Below, piece after piece: positions 45,756 through 56,090 of a DNA stretch of 64,000 bases (positions are counted from its first letter, which is position 1; each line of letters opens with the position of its first letter). The stretch is from positions 26,463 through 90,462 of the forward strand of contig SXHN01000031.1 of assembly GCA_005773635.1 (NCBI GenBank), given 5' to 3'. The translations under genes were made by a program, and so were the position numbers. Source of the DNA: Actinomycetota bacterium. Lineage in GTDB: Bacteria; Actinomycetota; Acidimicrobiia; IMCC26256; PALSA-610. The notes under the pieces were generated by a model. That model was not told the DNA's origin. It saw only the letters and a list, made by a program, of their open reading frames with translations, and ran no database searches.

Positions 45756-46649
45756 ATGACCACACGGATGCACCACGATGAATTTGAGGTCAATGACACC
45801 CTCGTGCGTCGACTGCTGACGTCACAGTTTCCTGAGTTTGGCTCGCTGCCGGTCACAATTGTTGAACCGTGGGGCACCGACAACGCGATCTGGCGTTTGG
45901 GTACCGATCTCGTGGTGAGGTTGCCGCGCATCCATTGGGCCGCGAGTCAAGTCGACCGTGAAGCGAATTGGCTGCCACGTATCGCTCCGCACCTCTCGGT
46001 TGCGGTGCCCAAACCAGTCGTGGTTGGCGAACCCGATTTCGGATATCCGTATCGTTGGGCCGTACACGAATGGATTCCCGGTGAATGCGCATCGCTCGAA
46101 GGAGTTAGCGACCCGGTCATCTTTGCAACCGACATTGCGAAGGTGACCGTCGAGCTTCGCAATGTACCAACGGATGCCGCACCTGCGGCTCGGAATCGTG
46201 CCCGGCCGCTCGCCGAGTACGACCGCGACACGCGCCGAGCGATCCGCCACGCAAGCCATCTCATCGATGCCGATACCGCATTGGCAATTTGGGAAGCCGC
46301 GTTGGCAGCCGATCCCTACAACGGACCCGCCGTTTGGGTACATGGTGATTTGGAGGGCAATTGTCTGATGACCGATCGGCAGCTTTGTGGCATCGTCGAC
46401 TGGGGCTCGGCGTGTGTTGGCGACCCGGCCGTTGATGTACAAGTGATCTGGTCTCCGTTGTTCACTGACGATTCTCGAGGTGCATTCGTCGAACTTCTCG
46501 CGGTCGATGATGCAACATTGGCCCGCAGCCGCGGCGCTGCGATCAACCAAGCGTGCGCTGCTTTGCCGTATTACCTCAACACGTATCCGCTGATCGTTGA
46601 ACGTTCCTGGCACAAGCTCGCAGCACTCGGCGTGCCTCGCCTCGACTAG
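45756..46649 (+). CDS. aminoglycoside phosphotransferase (APH) family protein
   Basis: GTDNAIWRLGTDLVVRLPRIHWAASQVDREANWLPRIA...WVHGDLEGNCLMTDRQLCGIVDWGSACVGDPAVDVQVIW. Confidence 0.88.
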   Translation: MTTRMHHDEFEVNDTLVRRLLTSQFPEFGSLPVTIVEPWGTDNAIWRLGTDLVVRLPRIHWAASQVDREANWLPRIAPHLSVAVPKPVVVGEPDFGYPYRWAVHEWIPGECASLEGVSDPVIFATDIAKVTVELRNVPTDAAPAARNRARPLAEYDRDTRRAIRHASHLIDADTALAIWEAALAADPYNGPAVWVHGDLEGNCLMTDRQLCGIVDWGSACVGDPAVDVQVIWSPLFTDDSRGAFVELLAVDDATLARSRGAAINQACAALPYYLNTYPLIVERSWHKLAALGVPRLD

Positions 46650-46662
46650 CTGGCACGCTCAT

Positions 46663-46965
46663 GCGGGCATAGCGGTCAGGACTGGCATCAACGCAGCGGC
46701 TACGGCGGCAGGTCTTTCTTCGTGGGAAAAGAGTCCTGCGCCCGAAACCGGTCGCGACCCGTATCAGACGCTGATGCCGCAACTCGTCGAGGCGTGGATC
46801 GCATGGGCCAGCGAGTTTGTTGCGGGACCGCCAGCGCGCCGACGAGCCGAAGCCGAAGCCGCGATCGCGATCTTGGATGGTTTGTTGCTGCTGCGCCAAC
46901 TCGCAGGCCCAAAGGCCGCCGACCGTGCCGCGCGCATTCTGGGCCTGACGGGCCCTCAACGATAG
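46663..46965 (+). pseudogene. possible C-terminal remnant of a regulator (TetR C-domain-like), no recognizable N-terminal DNA-binding half
   Basis: Frame encodes DPYQTLMPQLVEAWIAWASEFVAGPPARRRAEAEAAIAILDGLLLLRQLAGPKAADRAARILGL; N-part overlaps the APH stop and looks non-coding. Confidence 0.35.
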
Positions 46966-47002
46966 GTTTCGCTGCCGCGTTACGTCCCGTAAGCTCGCTT
47001 GT

Positions 47003-47725
47003 ATGACTGCTGTATTTATTCACGGCGTGCCCGAGACGTTTCGCATTTGGGACGGCATCCGTGCACAACTCCCGAACGCACGCACCATCGCGCTCGCGCT
47101 TCCCGGTTTCGATGCGCCGTTCCCAAACGGTTGGAATTCCACAAAGGAGGAATATGCACAGTGGTTGATCGCGGAGATCGAAGCGATCGGAGAACCCGTC
47201 GATGTCGTTGGTCACGACTGGGGATGTCTGCTCACACAGCGCATCGTTTCAACTCGGCCTGACCTATTTCGCAGTTGGGTGTGCGGCGGCGGCCCCGTCG
47301 ACGTCGAATACACCTGGCACGATACGGCGCAGGCATGGCAGACGCCCGAAGTCGGCGAACAAGTAATGGCGATGATGACTCCGGAACTCTTCGCGGCTGC
47401 ACTTGAAGGCGAACTCGGCGAGCATGCAGAGCCAATGGCCCGCCACATTGACGCGACCATGCGCGACACGATCTTGAAGCTCTACCGATCGGCGATCACT
47501 GTCGGCGCAGAGTGGCAGCCCGATGTGGATGCCTTCGGGGCGAAACTCCCCGCCCTCGTCTTGTGGGGTCGCGACGACGTGTACGCACCGCCAGCGATGG
47601 GCAAGCGGCTCGCCGAACGAGTCGGCGCCCAATACCAGGAGCTCGAATGCGGACACTTCTGGCCGGTGTTGCAACCCGAGCGCGTCGCGGAACTTCTCAC
47701 TGCATTTTGGGCATCACTCGCGTAG
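47003..47725 (+). CDS. alpha/beta hydrolase
   Basis: VFIHGVPETFRIWDGIRAQLPNARTIALALPGF...VVGHDWGCLLTQRIV...LPALVLWGRDDVYAPP. Confidence 0.9.
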   Translation: MTAVFIHGVPETFRIWDGIRAQLPNARTIALALPGFDAPFPNGWNSTKEEYAQWLIAEIEAIGEPVDVVGHDWGCLLTQRIVSTRPDLFRSWVCGGGPVDVEYTWHDTAQAWQTPEVGEQVMAMMTPELFAAALEGELGEHAEPMARHIDATMRDTILKLYRSAITVGAEWQPDVDAFGAKLPALVLWGRDDVYAPPAMGKRLAERVGAQYQELECGHFWPVLQPERVAELLTAFWASLA

Positions 47726-47793
47726 ACTCCTGACGTTCGTGTCAGGTTGCTCCCAGCAGCGTGACGAGGTTCGATGGACAAAGAGAGTCGCCC

Positions 47794-49617
47794 ATGAGCA
47801 GCGCAGACGTCGTCCGATTGGCCGCCACCCGCGGCAGGCTGTCCACTGAACCCACCATCGATCTCGTCACCGCCGAAGTGATCCGCGGCGGGATGGAAAC
47901 CATATGTTTCGAAATGGCGGCCTACGTCTCTCGAACGGCCACGACACCAATTCTCAATCAGAGCAATGAACGCAACGCCACGATCCTCGACGCGCAAGGA
48001 CGCCTCGCCGCGTTATCGGTCGGGATACCGCAGTTCATGCTCACATCAACGTTGCCAGTGCGTTTCGCACTCGACTTTCTAGGTATCGAAGAGTTTTGCG
48101 AAGGCGACGTATTTGTGGCCAACGATCCGTATCACGGGGGCGGCCACCTCCCCGATTACAACGTATTTGCGCCGGTATACGCCGACGATCCCGTGACCGG
48201 CACGCGGCGCATGGTTCTCATCGCTTCAATTCAATGCCATCACGGCGACACCGGTGGCGCGGTGCCGGGCGGGTACAACGTGACTGCGAACGACATCTGG
48301 GGCGAAGGTGTGCGTTGGCCTGTGATTAAAGTCATCGACCAAGGCGTAACGCGGCGCGACGTGTTGTATGCACTGCAGGCAAACAATCGCATTCCCGACT
48401 ATATCGGCGATATCCGTGCTCAGATCGGGGCTGCACAACTTGGAGTACGCCGACTCCAAGAGATTCTCACTCGTCACTCGGCTCGCCGCGTCGAAGAGGC
48501 CGTCGATCTGATGATCGACTACGCGGAGAAACGTTTCCGAGAAGAAGTATCAGCATGGCCCGACGGGACCTACGAAGCGGACGCTTATGTCGATCATGAT
48601 CCGCTCGGCAATCCGGACGTGCATCTGCACGTCGCCATAACTGTCGACGGCGACGACCTGACCATCGATTTCACTGGCAGCGACACGCGACCGGAGCTGC
48701 AGGCTTGGTCGACCTATGGCAATACACGCGGATACACAATCGGCCAGATCGCATCGATGATGGACCCAGAAATACCTAAGAATGAAGGGTTTTTCGAGTC
48801 CATTACATTGGTGGTCCCGCAGGGTTGCGTCTTGAATCCGCCGGCAGGGAAACCCGTGAGCGCTGGCACCCACCATCCCGGTGCTGACGTGGGCGAAGTG
48901 ATTGCCGTCGCGATGCAGCATGTGCTCCCAGGCCGCGCGGTGCCGCAAACGTACAAGACTGGAATCCCAACAGTCATCCGCGGCGTCGACCCTCGTACCG
49001 GTCGTGATTTTGTGGATCATTCCGCCGAGGTATATGCAGGTTGGTGCAACGCAGCACAAGGTATGGACGCGTGGGGTGCCCTCTCGGCAAGTTTCGGCAA
49101 CCTGTGGAAAGCAACTGCGGAGATCAATGAGAGTCTTTTTCCGCATGTGCAATGGTCTCGCGACTACCGAACTGATAGCGGTGGTCCCGGCCAATGGCGC
49201 GGAATCTGCGGATCGCACTACGAAAAGGAAGTGCGCGTGCCGTCGACTGTGTATACCTATGTCGTAGGCATGAAGTATCCGATGCCCGGCATTTGCGGCG
49301 GAGGCAATGGTTCACCGAACGAAATGATCCTGCGATACGGCAGCGATGATCCGTATCGAGTTGCCCACACCGCAAATCAAGTACCGATGGACGCGGGCGA
49401 ACGGGTGATGTTCAACTACGGAGGGGGCGGCGGCTGGGGGAATCCGTTCGCTCGTGATCCTCAAGCAGTGCTCGACGATGTGCTCGACGAATTCGTTTCT
49501 GTCGAAGGCGCTGCTCGCGACTATGGCGTCGTGCTTACCGGCTCACTCGAAGAACTCACACTCGAAATCGACGTATCGGCCACCACCGCGTTACGAGACG
49601 CGCAGGAGACAAGGTGA
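47794..49617 (+). CDS. hydantoinase B / oxoprolinase (HyuB) family protein
   Basis: IDLVTAEVIRGGMETICFEMAAYVSRTATTPILNQSNERNATILDAQGR...VANDPYHGGGHLPDYNVFAPVY. Confidence 0.92.
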   Translation: MSSADVVRLAATRGRLSTEPTIDLVTAEVIRGGMETICFEMAAYVSRTATTPILNQSNERNATILDAQGRLAALSVGIPQFMLTSTLPVRFALDFLGIEEFCEGDVFVANDPYHGGGHLPDYNVFAPVYADDPVTGTRRMVLIASIQCHHGDTGGAVPGGYNVTANDIWGEGVRWPVIKVIDQGVTRRDVLYALQANNRIPDYIGDIRAQIGAAQLGVRRLQEILTRHSARRVEEAVDLMIDYAEKRFREEVSAWPDGTYEADAYVDHDPLGNPDVHLHVAITVDGDDLTIDFTGSDTRPELQAWSTYGNTRGYTIGQIASMMDPEIPKNEGFFESITLVVPQGCVLNPPAGKPVSAGTHHPGADVGEVIAVAMQHVLPGRAVPQTYKTGIPTVIRGVDPRTGRDFVDHSAEVYAGWCNAAQGMDAWGALSASFGNLWKATAEINESLFPHVQWSRDYRTDSGGPGQWRGICGSHYEKEVRVPSTVYTYVVGMKYPMPGICGGGNGSPNEMILRYGSDDPYRVAHTANQVPMDAGERVMFNYGGGGGWGNPFARDPQAVLDDVLDEFVSVEGAARDYGVVLTGSLEELTLEIDVSATTALRDAQETR

Positions 49618-51860
49618 CCGAGAAGCTCGCAGCGCCGCACGGAGTAGGCGCAAAAGATCTCGCGGTAGGCGCAAAAGGTCTCGCGGTGACCGCAGCAGCC
49701 GAGGCGAGCGAAGCGAGTGAGTCGGTGCGAAGGAAGCTCGCAGCGCCGGACGGAGTAGGCGCAAAAGGCATGCGCGTTGGGGTTGATGTTGGGGGGACAT
49801 TTACTGATCTGATTTGTGTGACACCTGCAGGCGACGTGATCCTCGACAAGACCCCCTCGACGCTCGACGACCAATCGACCGGCGTGATGAACGGCATCGC
49901 GCAATTAGCCGAACGGTTCGCGATCCCACTGAACCAGTTTTGCAGTCAGCTCGAAATTTTGGTGCACGGCACGACGACTGGCGACAACACGATGATTGAG
50001 ATGAACGGTGCACCCACGGGCTTGCTCGTCACCGAAGGCCACCGCGACGAAATCGAACTACGTCGCTGCCACAAAGAGGAGATCTGGGACCCCTCAGCAA
50101 TCGGTCCGCAACTCATCGCGCGCCGTCGCAATCGCATCGCAATACCCCAGAGGCATAGCTACGAAGGTGAAGAACTCCTTTCACTCGACGAAGTGGCGGT
50201 GCGCCGAGGTGTGCAACGGCTCAAGCAACTTGGTGTGAAATCCATAGCCGTGATGTACCTCTTTTCGTTCGTTGATCCGAGCCACGAACTCCGCACGGCA
50301 GAAATCATCCGTGAGGAATTTCCTGAAGTCGACCACATCACGCTGAGCCACGAAGTCATGCCACGTGGTCCTGAATTCGAGCGGGTCTCGACCACGCTTG
50401 TCAACGCCTACCTTGCGCCGAAGCTCGCCCGATATATCGGGAACCTCCAGGACAAGCTGCGTTCCAGTGGCTTCTCGGGACCGCTCTTGATCATGCAATC
50501 CACAGGCGGCGTGATGCCACCCGACTACGTTGCGCGCCGCGCAGTCTCGGTGCTAGCGAGCGGCCCGACCGGTGGAGTAATGGGTGCCACGGTCACGGCG
50601 AAATCGGCGGGTGTTGACGACTTCGTTGCGGTCGACATGGGTGGCACTAGTTACGACCTTTGCTTGGTGCGCAACGGCCAGCCCGAAATCAAAACGGATT
50701 GGAATTGGCGTTACCGCTACTACATAGGTATGCCGATGGTCGATGTGCAGTCGGTGGGCGCAGGCGGCGGTTCCATCGCTCGGGTGCGCCAAGGCGCGTT
50801 GCTCGTCGGGCCTGAATCGGCAGGGTCCGCACCAGGGCCTGTGTGTTATGGCCGTGGCGGTACCCGGCCAACTGTCACCGATGCCGACGCCGTGTTGGGT
50901 TATCTCCCACCAACTGGCTTCGCCGGCGGCCGAATGAACCTCGACATCGATGCTGCACGCGACGCAATCCAACGAGAAATAGCCGGACCGCTCGACATCG
51001 ACATCGTTGCGGCGGCATGGGGCATTGAACGAATTGTCAACGCAAATATGGCGAACGCGACCCGCAAAGTGCTAGCTGGGCACGGCGCTGACCCTCGAGA
51101 ATTGGCACTCATCGCGTACGGCGGCAATGGCCCGGTCCATGCGTGGGCCATCGCACCCGAACTCGATATCGCGCGCATCATTGTGCCCAAAACTGCACCA
51201 GCATTCAGCGCACTCGGCGTGCTCGTTGCCGACTACGTGGTCGACGTTGTGAAGGCCTACGTGGCACCGCTATCGCAAGTAGATGTGGAGCGAGTGCGAA
51301 AACTACTCACCGAACTACTCGACGAATCGACGAAGGAACTCGATCCTGCAGGTCTGCCAGCAGCGTCGATCCAACAGGATCTGTTCGCACAGATGTGTTA
51401 TCCCGGGCAAAATTTCGACATGAGCGTGCCCATCCCAGATGGTACTGCGATCAACGACACGACGTTGCTCGACCTCGCAGAAAGGTTCCACGCTCAACAT
51501 GAACGCGACCGCGGCTTTTCATTCACGGCACAGCAGCCGCTGTTGCGCGGCGTGCGGATTGTGGCTCGCGGCGATACACCGAAACCGCAACGATTCGCGC
51601 ATCTCGGCGAAGTCACCAACCCCGACGAGGCCGTTACGGGGAGTCGATTGGCGTACTTCAACGACAACTTCGTCGAGACGCCTACGTACGCCGGCGCATC
51701 GTTGGGTGCTGGGGTGGTTATCAACGGGCCGGCGCTCATCGAAGAGCCGTTCACTGTTGTGGTGGTGCCCCCCACGATGACTGCCACCCTCGACGAGCTA
51801 GGTAACTACGAACTACGCCCCCGTTACCCAAACCCGACCACGAGCGTCAAGCGGGCTTGA
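49614..51860 (+). CDS. hydantoinase A / oxoprolinase (HyuA) family protein; true start may be ATG 49770
   Basis: MRVGVDVGGTFTDLICVTPAGDVILDKTPST...LVHGTTTGDNTMIE...VSVLASGPTGGVMGATVTAKSAGVDDFVAVDMGGTSYDLCLV; first ~52 aa come from repeat block. Confidence 0.92.
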   Translation: MTEKLAAPHGVGAKDLAVGAKGLAVTAAAEASEASESVRRKLAAPDGVGAKGMRVGVDVGGTFTDLICVTPAGDVILDKTPSTLDDQSTGVMNGIAQLAERFAIPLNQFCSQLEILVHGTTTGDNTMIEMNGAPTGLLVTEGHRDEIELRRCHKEEIWDPSAIGPQLIARRRNRIAIPQRHSYEGEELLSLDEVAVRRGVQRLKQLGVKSIAVMYLFSFVDPSHELRTAEIIREEFPEVDHITLSHEVMPRGPEFERVSTTLVNAYLAPKLARYIGNLQDKLRSSGFSGPLLIMQSTGGVMPPDYVARRAVSVLASGPTGGVMGATVTAKSAGVDDFVAVDMGGTSYDLCLVRNGQPEIKTDWNWRYRYYIGMPMVDVQSVGAGGGSIARVRQGALLVGPESAGSAPGPVCYGRGGTRPTVTDADAVLGYLPPTGFAGGRMNLDIDAARDAIQREIAGPLDIDIVAAAWGIERIVNANMANATRKVLAGHGADPRELALIAYGGNGPVHAWAIAPELDIARIIVPKTAPAFSALGVLVADYVVDVVKAYVAPLSQVDVERVRKLLTELLDESTKELDPAGLPAASIQQDLFAQMCYPGQNFDMSVPIPDGTAINDTTLLDLAERFHAQHERDRGFSFTAQQPLLRGVRIVARGDTPKPQRFAHLGEVTNPDEAVTGSRLAYFNDNFVETPTYAGASLGAGVVINGPALIEEPFTVVVVPPTMTATLDELGNYELRPRYPNPTTSVKRA
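49622..49767. repeat. repeat block at hyuB-hyuA junction (two 35-bp units with 1 mismatch; 13-mer GTAGGCGCAAAAG x3)
   Basis: GAAGCTCGCAGCGCCGCACGGAGTAGGCGCAAAAG at 49622-49656 and GAAGCTCGCAGCGCCGGACGGAGTAGGCGCAAAAG at 49733-49767; third 13-mer at 49665-49677. Confidence 0.85.
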
Positions 51861-52044
51861 TGTTGGCGGCTTCCCATCGACCCAGCGGCCCGGGAATTCC
51901 GTCAAATTCGACCTCGGCGCCAACGGTGATCGTCCGCGTCCCGTCGGCAATTTGCGTGCAATGAAACGGAAACTCCCGACCATCAGCTAGGCGGACGCTG
52001 CCGAGCCCGACGTGTGCGTCGAATTGACTCACTGTTCCACTCAT
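51847..52044 (-). CDS. small cold-shock-domain-like (OB-fold) protein
   Basis: MSGTVSQFDAHVGLGSVRLADGREFPFHCTQIADGTRTITVGAEVEFDGIPGPLGRWEAANIKPA. Confidence 0.55.
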   Translation of the reverse strand: MSGTVSQFDAHVGLGSVRLADGREFPFHCTQIADGTRTITVGAEVEFDGIPGPLGRWEAANIKPA

Positions 52045-52060
52045 CGGGCTCACAACAAAC

Positions 52061-52945
52061 TCAGGCGACGATCTTGCTGATCGGCAGTTCAATGATGCCG
52101 GACGCACCCGCTTCTTTGAGCGCAGGGATCAACGTGTTGATACCGGTCTTTGCGATCACGGTTTCGACCGCATACCCATCCTCGCCATAGAGCTTGCTGA
52201 CGGTGGGTGATTTCAATGCGGGGAGCAACGAGATCACAGCTTGCAGATTGGCCTCCTCAACGTTGAGCTTCACCAACACTCGGCCGCGCGCTTCAAGTGC
52301 ACCCGAGAGCAGCACTTGCAGTTGCTCCATGGCGCGTCGTTTCGACGGATCGGCGTACGCCGCAGGATTCGCGATCAGCTCGGTATACGAAACCAGAATC
52401 GTGTCGATCACCTTCAAACCCGCAGCTCGCAATGCTCGACCGGTTTCGGTGAGCTCCACTACAGCATCGGCAATTTCGGGGATCTTCGCTTCCGTCGCTC
52501 CGTACGACAATGCAACGTCGGCTTGCACACCGTGCGACTCAAAAAATCGTTTCGTGAGCCCAACATATTCAGTCTGTACGCGCACACCATTCGGCAGATC
52601 CTGTACCGACTTCCAAGGCGAGTCGCCCGCGACAGCCAACACGATATTGGTTGGGCGTGCAGTGGCTTTGGAATAATTGAGCTGCGCAAGGGTCGTGACA
52701 TCGGCTTGCGTTTCTTCGATCCAGTCTCGACCGGTAATGCCAATATCAAACATTCCCGAGGCGACATATCGCCCAATCTCCTGCGGCCGCAGGATTCGTA
52801 CTTCATTGACGTTGGGATCATCAATCGTGGCCTTGTAATCCACATCGGAGGCTCTCGTCAGTGCCAGATCCGCATCTGAGAAAAGCTGCAGTGTCAATTT
52901 TTCGAGTGAACCCTTGGGTAATACAAGACGCAACATGGCCCACAA
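52061..52945 (-). CDS. hisG: ATP phosphoribosyltransferase (long form)
   Basis: MLRLVLPKGSLEKLTLQLFSDADL...RPQEIGRYVASGMFDIGITGRDWIEE...KLYGEDGYAVETVIAKTGINTLIPALKEAGASGIIELPISKIV. Confidence 0.93.
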   Translation of the reverse strand: MWAMLRLVLPKGSLEKLTLQLFSDADLALTRASDVDYKATIDDPNVNEVRILRPQEIGRYVASGMFDIGITGRDWIEETQADVTTLAQLNYSKATARPTNIVLAVAGDSPWKSVQDLPNGVRVQTEYVGLTKRFFESHGVQADVALSYGATEAKIPEIADAVVELTETGRALRAAGLKVIDTILVSYTELIANPAAYADPSKRRAMEQLQVLLSGALEARGRVLVKLNVEEANLQAVISLLPALKSPTVSKLYGEDGYAVETVIAKTGINTLIPALKEAGASGIIELPISKIVA

Positions 52946-53028
52946 CCGTACCGGCGCATAGCCCGGTATCCCGTGTCAATTAGCGAAGGTCCCCGGGAGC
53001 GCCGTAGATCGGGCGCAGTGACCGACCT

Positions 53029-53763
53029 TCAGTTCGCGACTAGGCGATACCCACAGTCGTAACTCTGGAGTTGGCGCAGATAGCCGTGGCGGTCATCCCA
53101 GTCACCCGTTTCCAACGACAACTTGAGTCGGCGATCACCTGCTGCTCGCGAATCGTCTCCGAGCATCGCAAAACACGACATGCTGGCTTGAACTTCAGGC
53201 TGGAGGTAGGCCTCCGGCCGTCCCCAATATGCGCAGCCAAATCCATCAATACAATCCATCGGAACCGGCACGACTTCCACCCGACCGCCACCAAGCAGCG
53301 CAACAACCTGATCAGCATCGGGCGCTCGCATCTCGTGAGGTAACGATGCGATCTCGGGGTAATACTCATGTAACCAAAAACTGTGAGAGTGCCGGATGTC
53401 GAACAAAAAGATCACCTGTCGTCGACTCACCCGCCGCATTTCCTTCACCCCCGCCGCGATATCCGCCCAGTGATGCAGGGTCAGGGTTGCCATCGCAACA
53501 TCAAAGCTCGCGTCAGCAAACGGAAGCCGCTCGGCGACACCACAAACCGCTGGACCTGCACCAGTATTGCGTTGACGAATCATCAAGGCCGAGGGTTCGA
53601 GACCGATGACAATGCAATCGGGTGGTTCATAGTTGCCAGTGCCGGCACCGACGTTCAACACATTTTGAGCGTCCCCGACCGCGGCGCGGATAGCCTCAGC
53701 AATTCGGGGATCGGCTCGCCGCTGGCGCGAATAGCCCTTGCCAATACGCTCGTATTCAGTCAT
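53029..53763 (-). CDS. class I SAM-dependent methyltransferase
   Basis: YERIGKGYSRQRRADPRIAEAI...VLNVGAGTGNYEP...CGVAERLPFADASFDVAMATLTLHHWAD. Confidence 0.9.
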   Translation of the reverse strand: MTEYERIGKGYSRQRRADPRIAEAIRAAVGDAQNVLNVGAGTGNYEPPDCIVIGLEPSALMIRQRNTGAGPAVCGVAERLPFADASFDVAMATLTLHHWADIAAGVKEMRRVSRRQVIFLFDIRHSHSFWLHEYYPEIASLPHEMRAPDADQVVALLGGGRVEVVPVPMDCIDGFGCAYWGRPEAYLQPEVQASMSCFAMLGDDSRAAGDRRLKLSLETGDWDDRHGYLRQLQSYDCGYRLVAN

Positions 53764-53769
53764 GCGAAA

Positions 53770-54240
53770 CTAAATCTGCTGGATCAACCGCGCCGTTTCG
53801 ATCGCGGTATCGGCTGCCTCTTCGCCCTTGTGCCCCTCTTTGCCGCCAATACGGTCCCGCGCTTGTTGTTGCGTGTCGACAGTGAGCACACCAAAGATCA
53901 CCGGAATGCCAGTGTCGACGGCTGCCTGCACCAGGCCCTGTGTTGCGCCGCCAGCGACGAAATCGAAGTGGGCTGTGTCACCGCGCACAACCGCGCCGAG
54001 ACAGATCACCGCGTCGACTCTCCCGCTATCAGCGAGCCGCTTTGCGACAACAGGAAGTTCGAACGCTCCGGGCACCCACCACACGCTGACATCAGCATCC
54101 TCGGCACCCGCGCGTTGCAATGCCCGCACTGCACCTTCAAGCAAGCCGCCAGTGATCTCTTGATTGAACCGAGCGACAACGATTCCGAAGCGCAAACCTT
54201 TCGCGTCGAGTGCCCCTTCAAACGCGGTGTACGAACCCAC
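53770..54240 (-). CDS. ribH: 6,7-dimethyl-8-ribityllumazine synthase
   Basis: FGIVVARFNQEITGGLLEGAVRALQRAG...VPGAFELPVVAKRLADSGRVDAVICLGAVVRGDTAHFDFVAGGATQGL. Confidence 0.97.
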   Translation of the reverse strand: MGSYTAFEGALDAKGLRFGIVVARFNQEITGGLLEGAVRALQRAGAEDADVSVWWVPGAFELPVVAKRLADSGRVDAVICLGAVVRGDTAHFDFVAGGATQGLVQAAVDTGIPVIFGVLTVDTQQQARDRIGGKEGHKGEEAADTAIETARLIQQI

Positions 54241-55484
54241 TAGTGGGTACCTCCCGGCGCGGCGTCTCCCGAGCCATGGATGTCGAGAATGTGGCCCATC
54301 TTTTCCTGCTTCGTCCGCAGATACGCAATGTTTTCTGAATTGACTTGTGGCAGTAACGCAACCCGTTCGGTGATCTCTAAGCCGTAGCCCTGCAGCCCAC
54401 CGTACTTATCCATGTTGTTCGTCATGAGTCGCATTGTCGTTACACCGAGGTCGACGAGGATCTGCGCGCCGATTCCGTACTCTCGGGAGTCGACGGGCAA
54501 CCCAAGGTCGACATTGGCTTCGACCGTGTCGCGACCCTGTTCCTGAAGTGCATACGCACGCAGTTTGTGACCCAGTCCAATGCCGCGGCCCTCGTGGCCA
54601 CGGAGATACACAACAACGCCCTCGCCTTCTGCCGCGACACGTTCCATTGACAGTTGCAATTGCGGGCCACAATCACATCGAAGTGACCCGAACACGTCGC
54701 CAGTAAGGCACTCACTATGCACGCGAACGAGCACGTTGTCTTTGCCTTCGACATCTCCCATAACGAAGGCAACGTGTTCCGTGTCGTCGACAATCGATTC
54801 AAAGACATGTGCCGTAAAGTCAGCGAATGCCGTAGGTATTCGAGCCTCGGACACACGCCGTATCAGCTTCTCGCGTCGCCGCCGATAGCGGACTAAATCG
54901 GCAATTGAGATCAACACGAGGCCATGAACTTCGGCGAACTCTTCTAGTTCTGGCAAGCGCGCCATCGTGCCGTCGTCGTTGACAACTTCAGCCAGAACAC
55001 CCGCTGGGTACATCCCCGCGAGCCTCGGCAGGTCGACCCCTGCCTCGGTGTGGCCCGCCCGCCGCAGCACTCCGCCTTCTCGATACCGCAACGGAAAAAT
55101 GTGCCCCGGCTTAGCAAAATCGCCACTGCGGGCGTTGGGGTCGAGCATCCCCAATACCGTCGCGCAGCGATCAGCCGCGCTGATACCAGTCGTAGTGTTG
55201 TGTCGATAGTCGATACTGACTGTGAAGGCGGTGCGCTGTACCTCAGTGTTCTCATCCTTTTCGACCATCAACGGTATGTTGAGTTCGTCGAGACGCGAGC
55301 CTTCCATCGGCAAACAAATCACGCCGCTGGTGTAGCGAATCATGAACGCCATCTTCTCGGGCGTCATCATCTCTGCCGCAACGATGAGATCGCCTTCGTT
55401 CTCGCGATCTTCGTCGTCGACTACCACAACTATTTCGCCACGGGCGACTGCAGCGATGGCTTCTTCAATAGGAGCAAATGGCAT
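54240..55484 (-). CDS. ribBA: 3,4-dihydroxy-2-butanone-4-phosphate synthase / GTP cyclohydrolase II
   Basis: [40 protein letters not shown]...[24 protein letters not shown]...[19 protein letters not shown]. Confidence 0.97.
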   Translation of the reverse strand: MPFAPIEEAIAAVARGEIVVVVDDEDRENEGDLIVAAEMMTPEKMAFMIRYTSGVICLPMEGSRLDELNIPLMVEKDENTEVQRTAFTVSIDYRHNTTTGISAADRCATVLGMLDPNARSGDFAKPGHIFPLRYREGGVLRRAGHTEAGVDLPRLAGMYPAGVLAEVVNDDGTMARLPELEEFAEVHGLVLISIADLVRYRRRREKLIRRVSEARIPTAFADFTAHVFESIVDDTEHVAFVMGDVEGKDNVLVRVHSECLTGDVFGSLRCDCGPQLQLSMERVAAEGEGVVVYLRGHEGRGIGLGHKLRAYALQEQGRDTVEANVDLGLPVDSREYGIGAQILVDLGVTTMRLMTNNMDKYGGLQGYGLEITERVALLPQVNSENIAYLRTKQEKMGHILDIHGSGDAAPGGTH

Positions 55485-56089
55485 TAGTTGCTTCTTCCTG
55501 GGAGGAGTCGTTCGACATACTTTGCGACGACATCAATTTCAAGATTGACCTGGGCTCCGATTGGTTTGAGCCCGAGTGTGGTTACGCTTTGAGTGTGCGG
55601 GATAACAGCAACGCTGAACTCATCGTCGCAAGCGTCAACGACCGTAAGGCTGACTCCATCAACGGTGATCGAGCCCTTCTCAACGACATATCGCATGACG
55701 TGCTTAGGAGCTTGAATTCGCAATTCCATCGAACCATCTTCTTGCAGATGCCTCACAAGAATCGTTCCGGTCGCATCAACGTGGCCTTGCACGAGGTGGC
55801 CACCGAGCCGATCGTTCAATCGAACGGGACGCTCAAGGTTGACGGGATCGCCAGGACGCAATTCGCCAATGTTTGTGCGGTCTAGAGTCTCGCGCACCGC
55901 GTCAGCGCACCATCGCCCAGCAGTTCTGTTGAACTCAACGACGGTGAGACAACATCCATTTACGGCAATGGACGCGCCAACCGCAACGTCATCGAGAACA
56001 AGATGGGCGTCGATCTCAACTCGCGCACCACCTTCGTTCGCGACGACATCGTGAACGGTGCCGAGTTCTTCAACAATTCCCGTAAACAT
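55484..56089 (-). CDS. ribE: riboflavin synthase alpha chain
   Basis: [15 protein letters not shown]...[16 protein letters not shown]...[15 protein letters not shown]...[28 protein letters not shown]. Confidence 0.96.
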   Translation of the reverse strand: MFTGIVEELGTVHDVVANEGGARVEIDAHLVLDDVAVGASIAVNGCCLTVVEFNRTAGRWCADAVRETLDRTNIGELRPGDPVNLERPVRLNDRLGGHLVQGHVDATGTILVRHLQEDGSMELRIQAPKHVMRYVVEKGSITVDGVSLTVVDACDDEFSVAVIPHTQSVTTLGLKPIGAQVNLEIDVVAKYVERLLPGRSN

Positions 56090-56090
56090 T

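Noticed and set aside
45822-46613. 263-aa minus-strand ORF
   Set aside because: Antisense to the APH-family gene; no domain signal.
53383-54243. 286-aa plus-strand ORF
   Set aside because: Antisense to the methyltransferase and ribH; shadow ORF.
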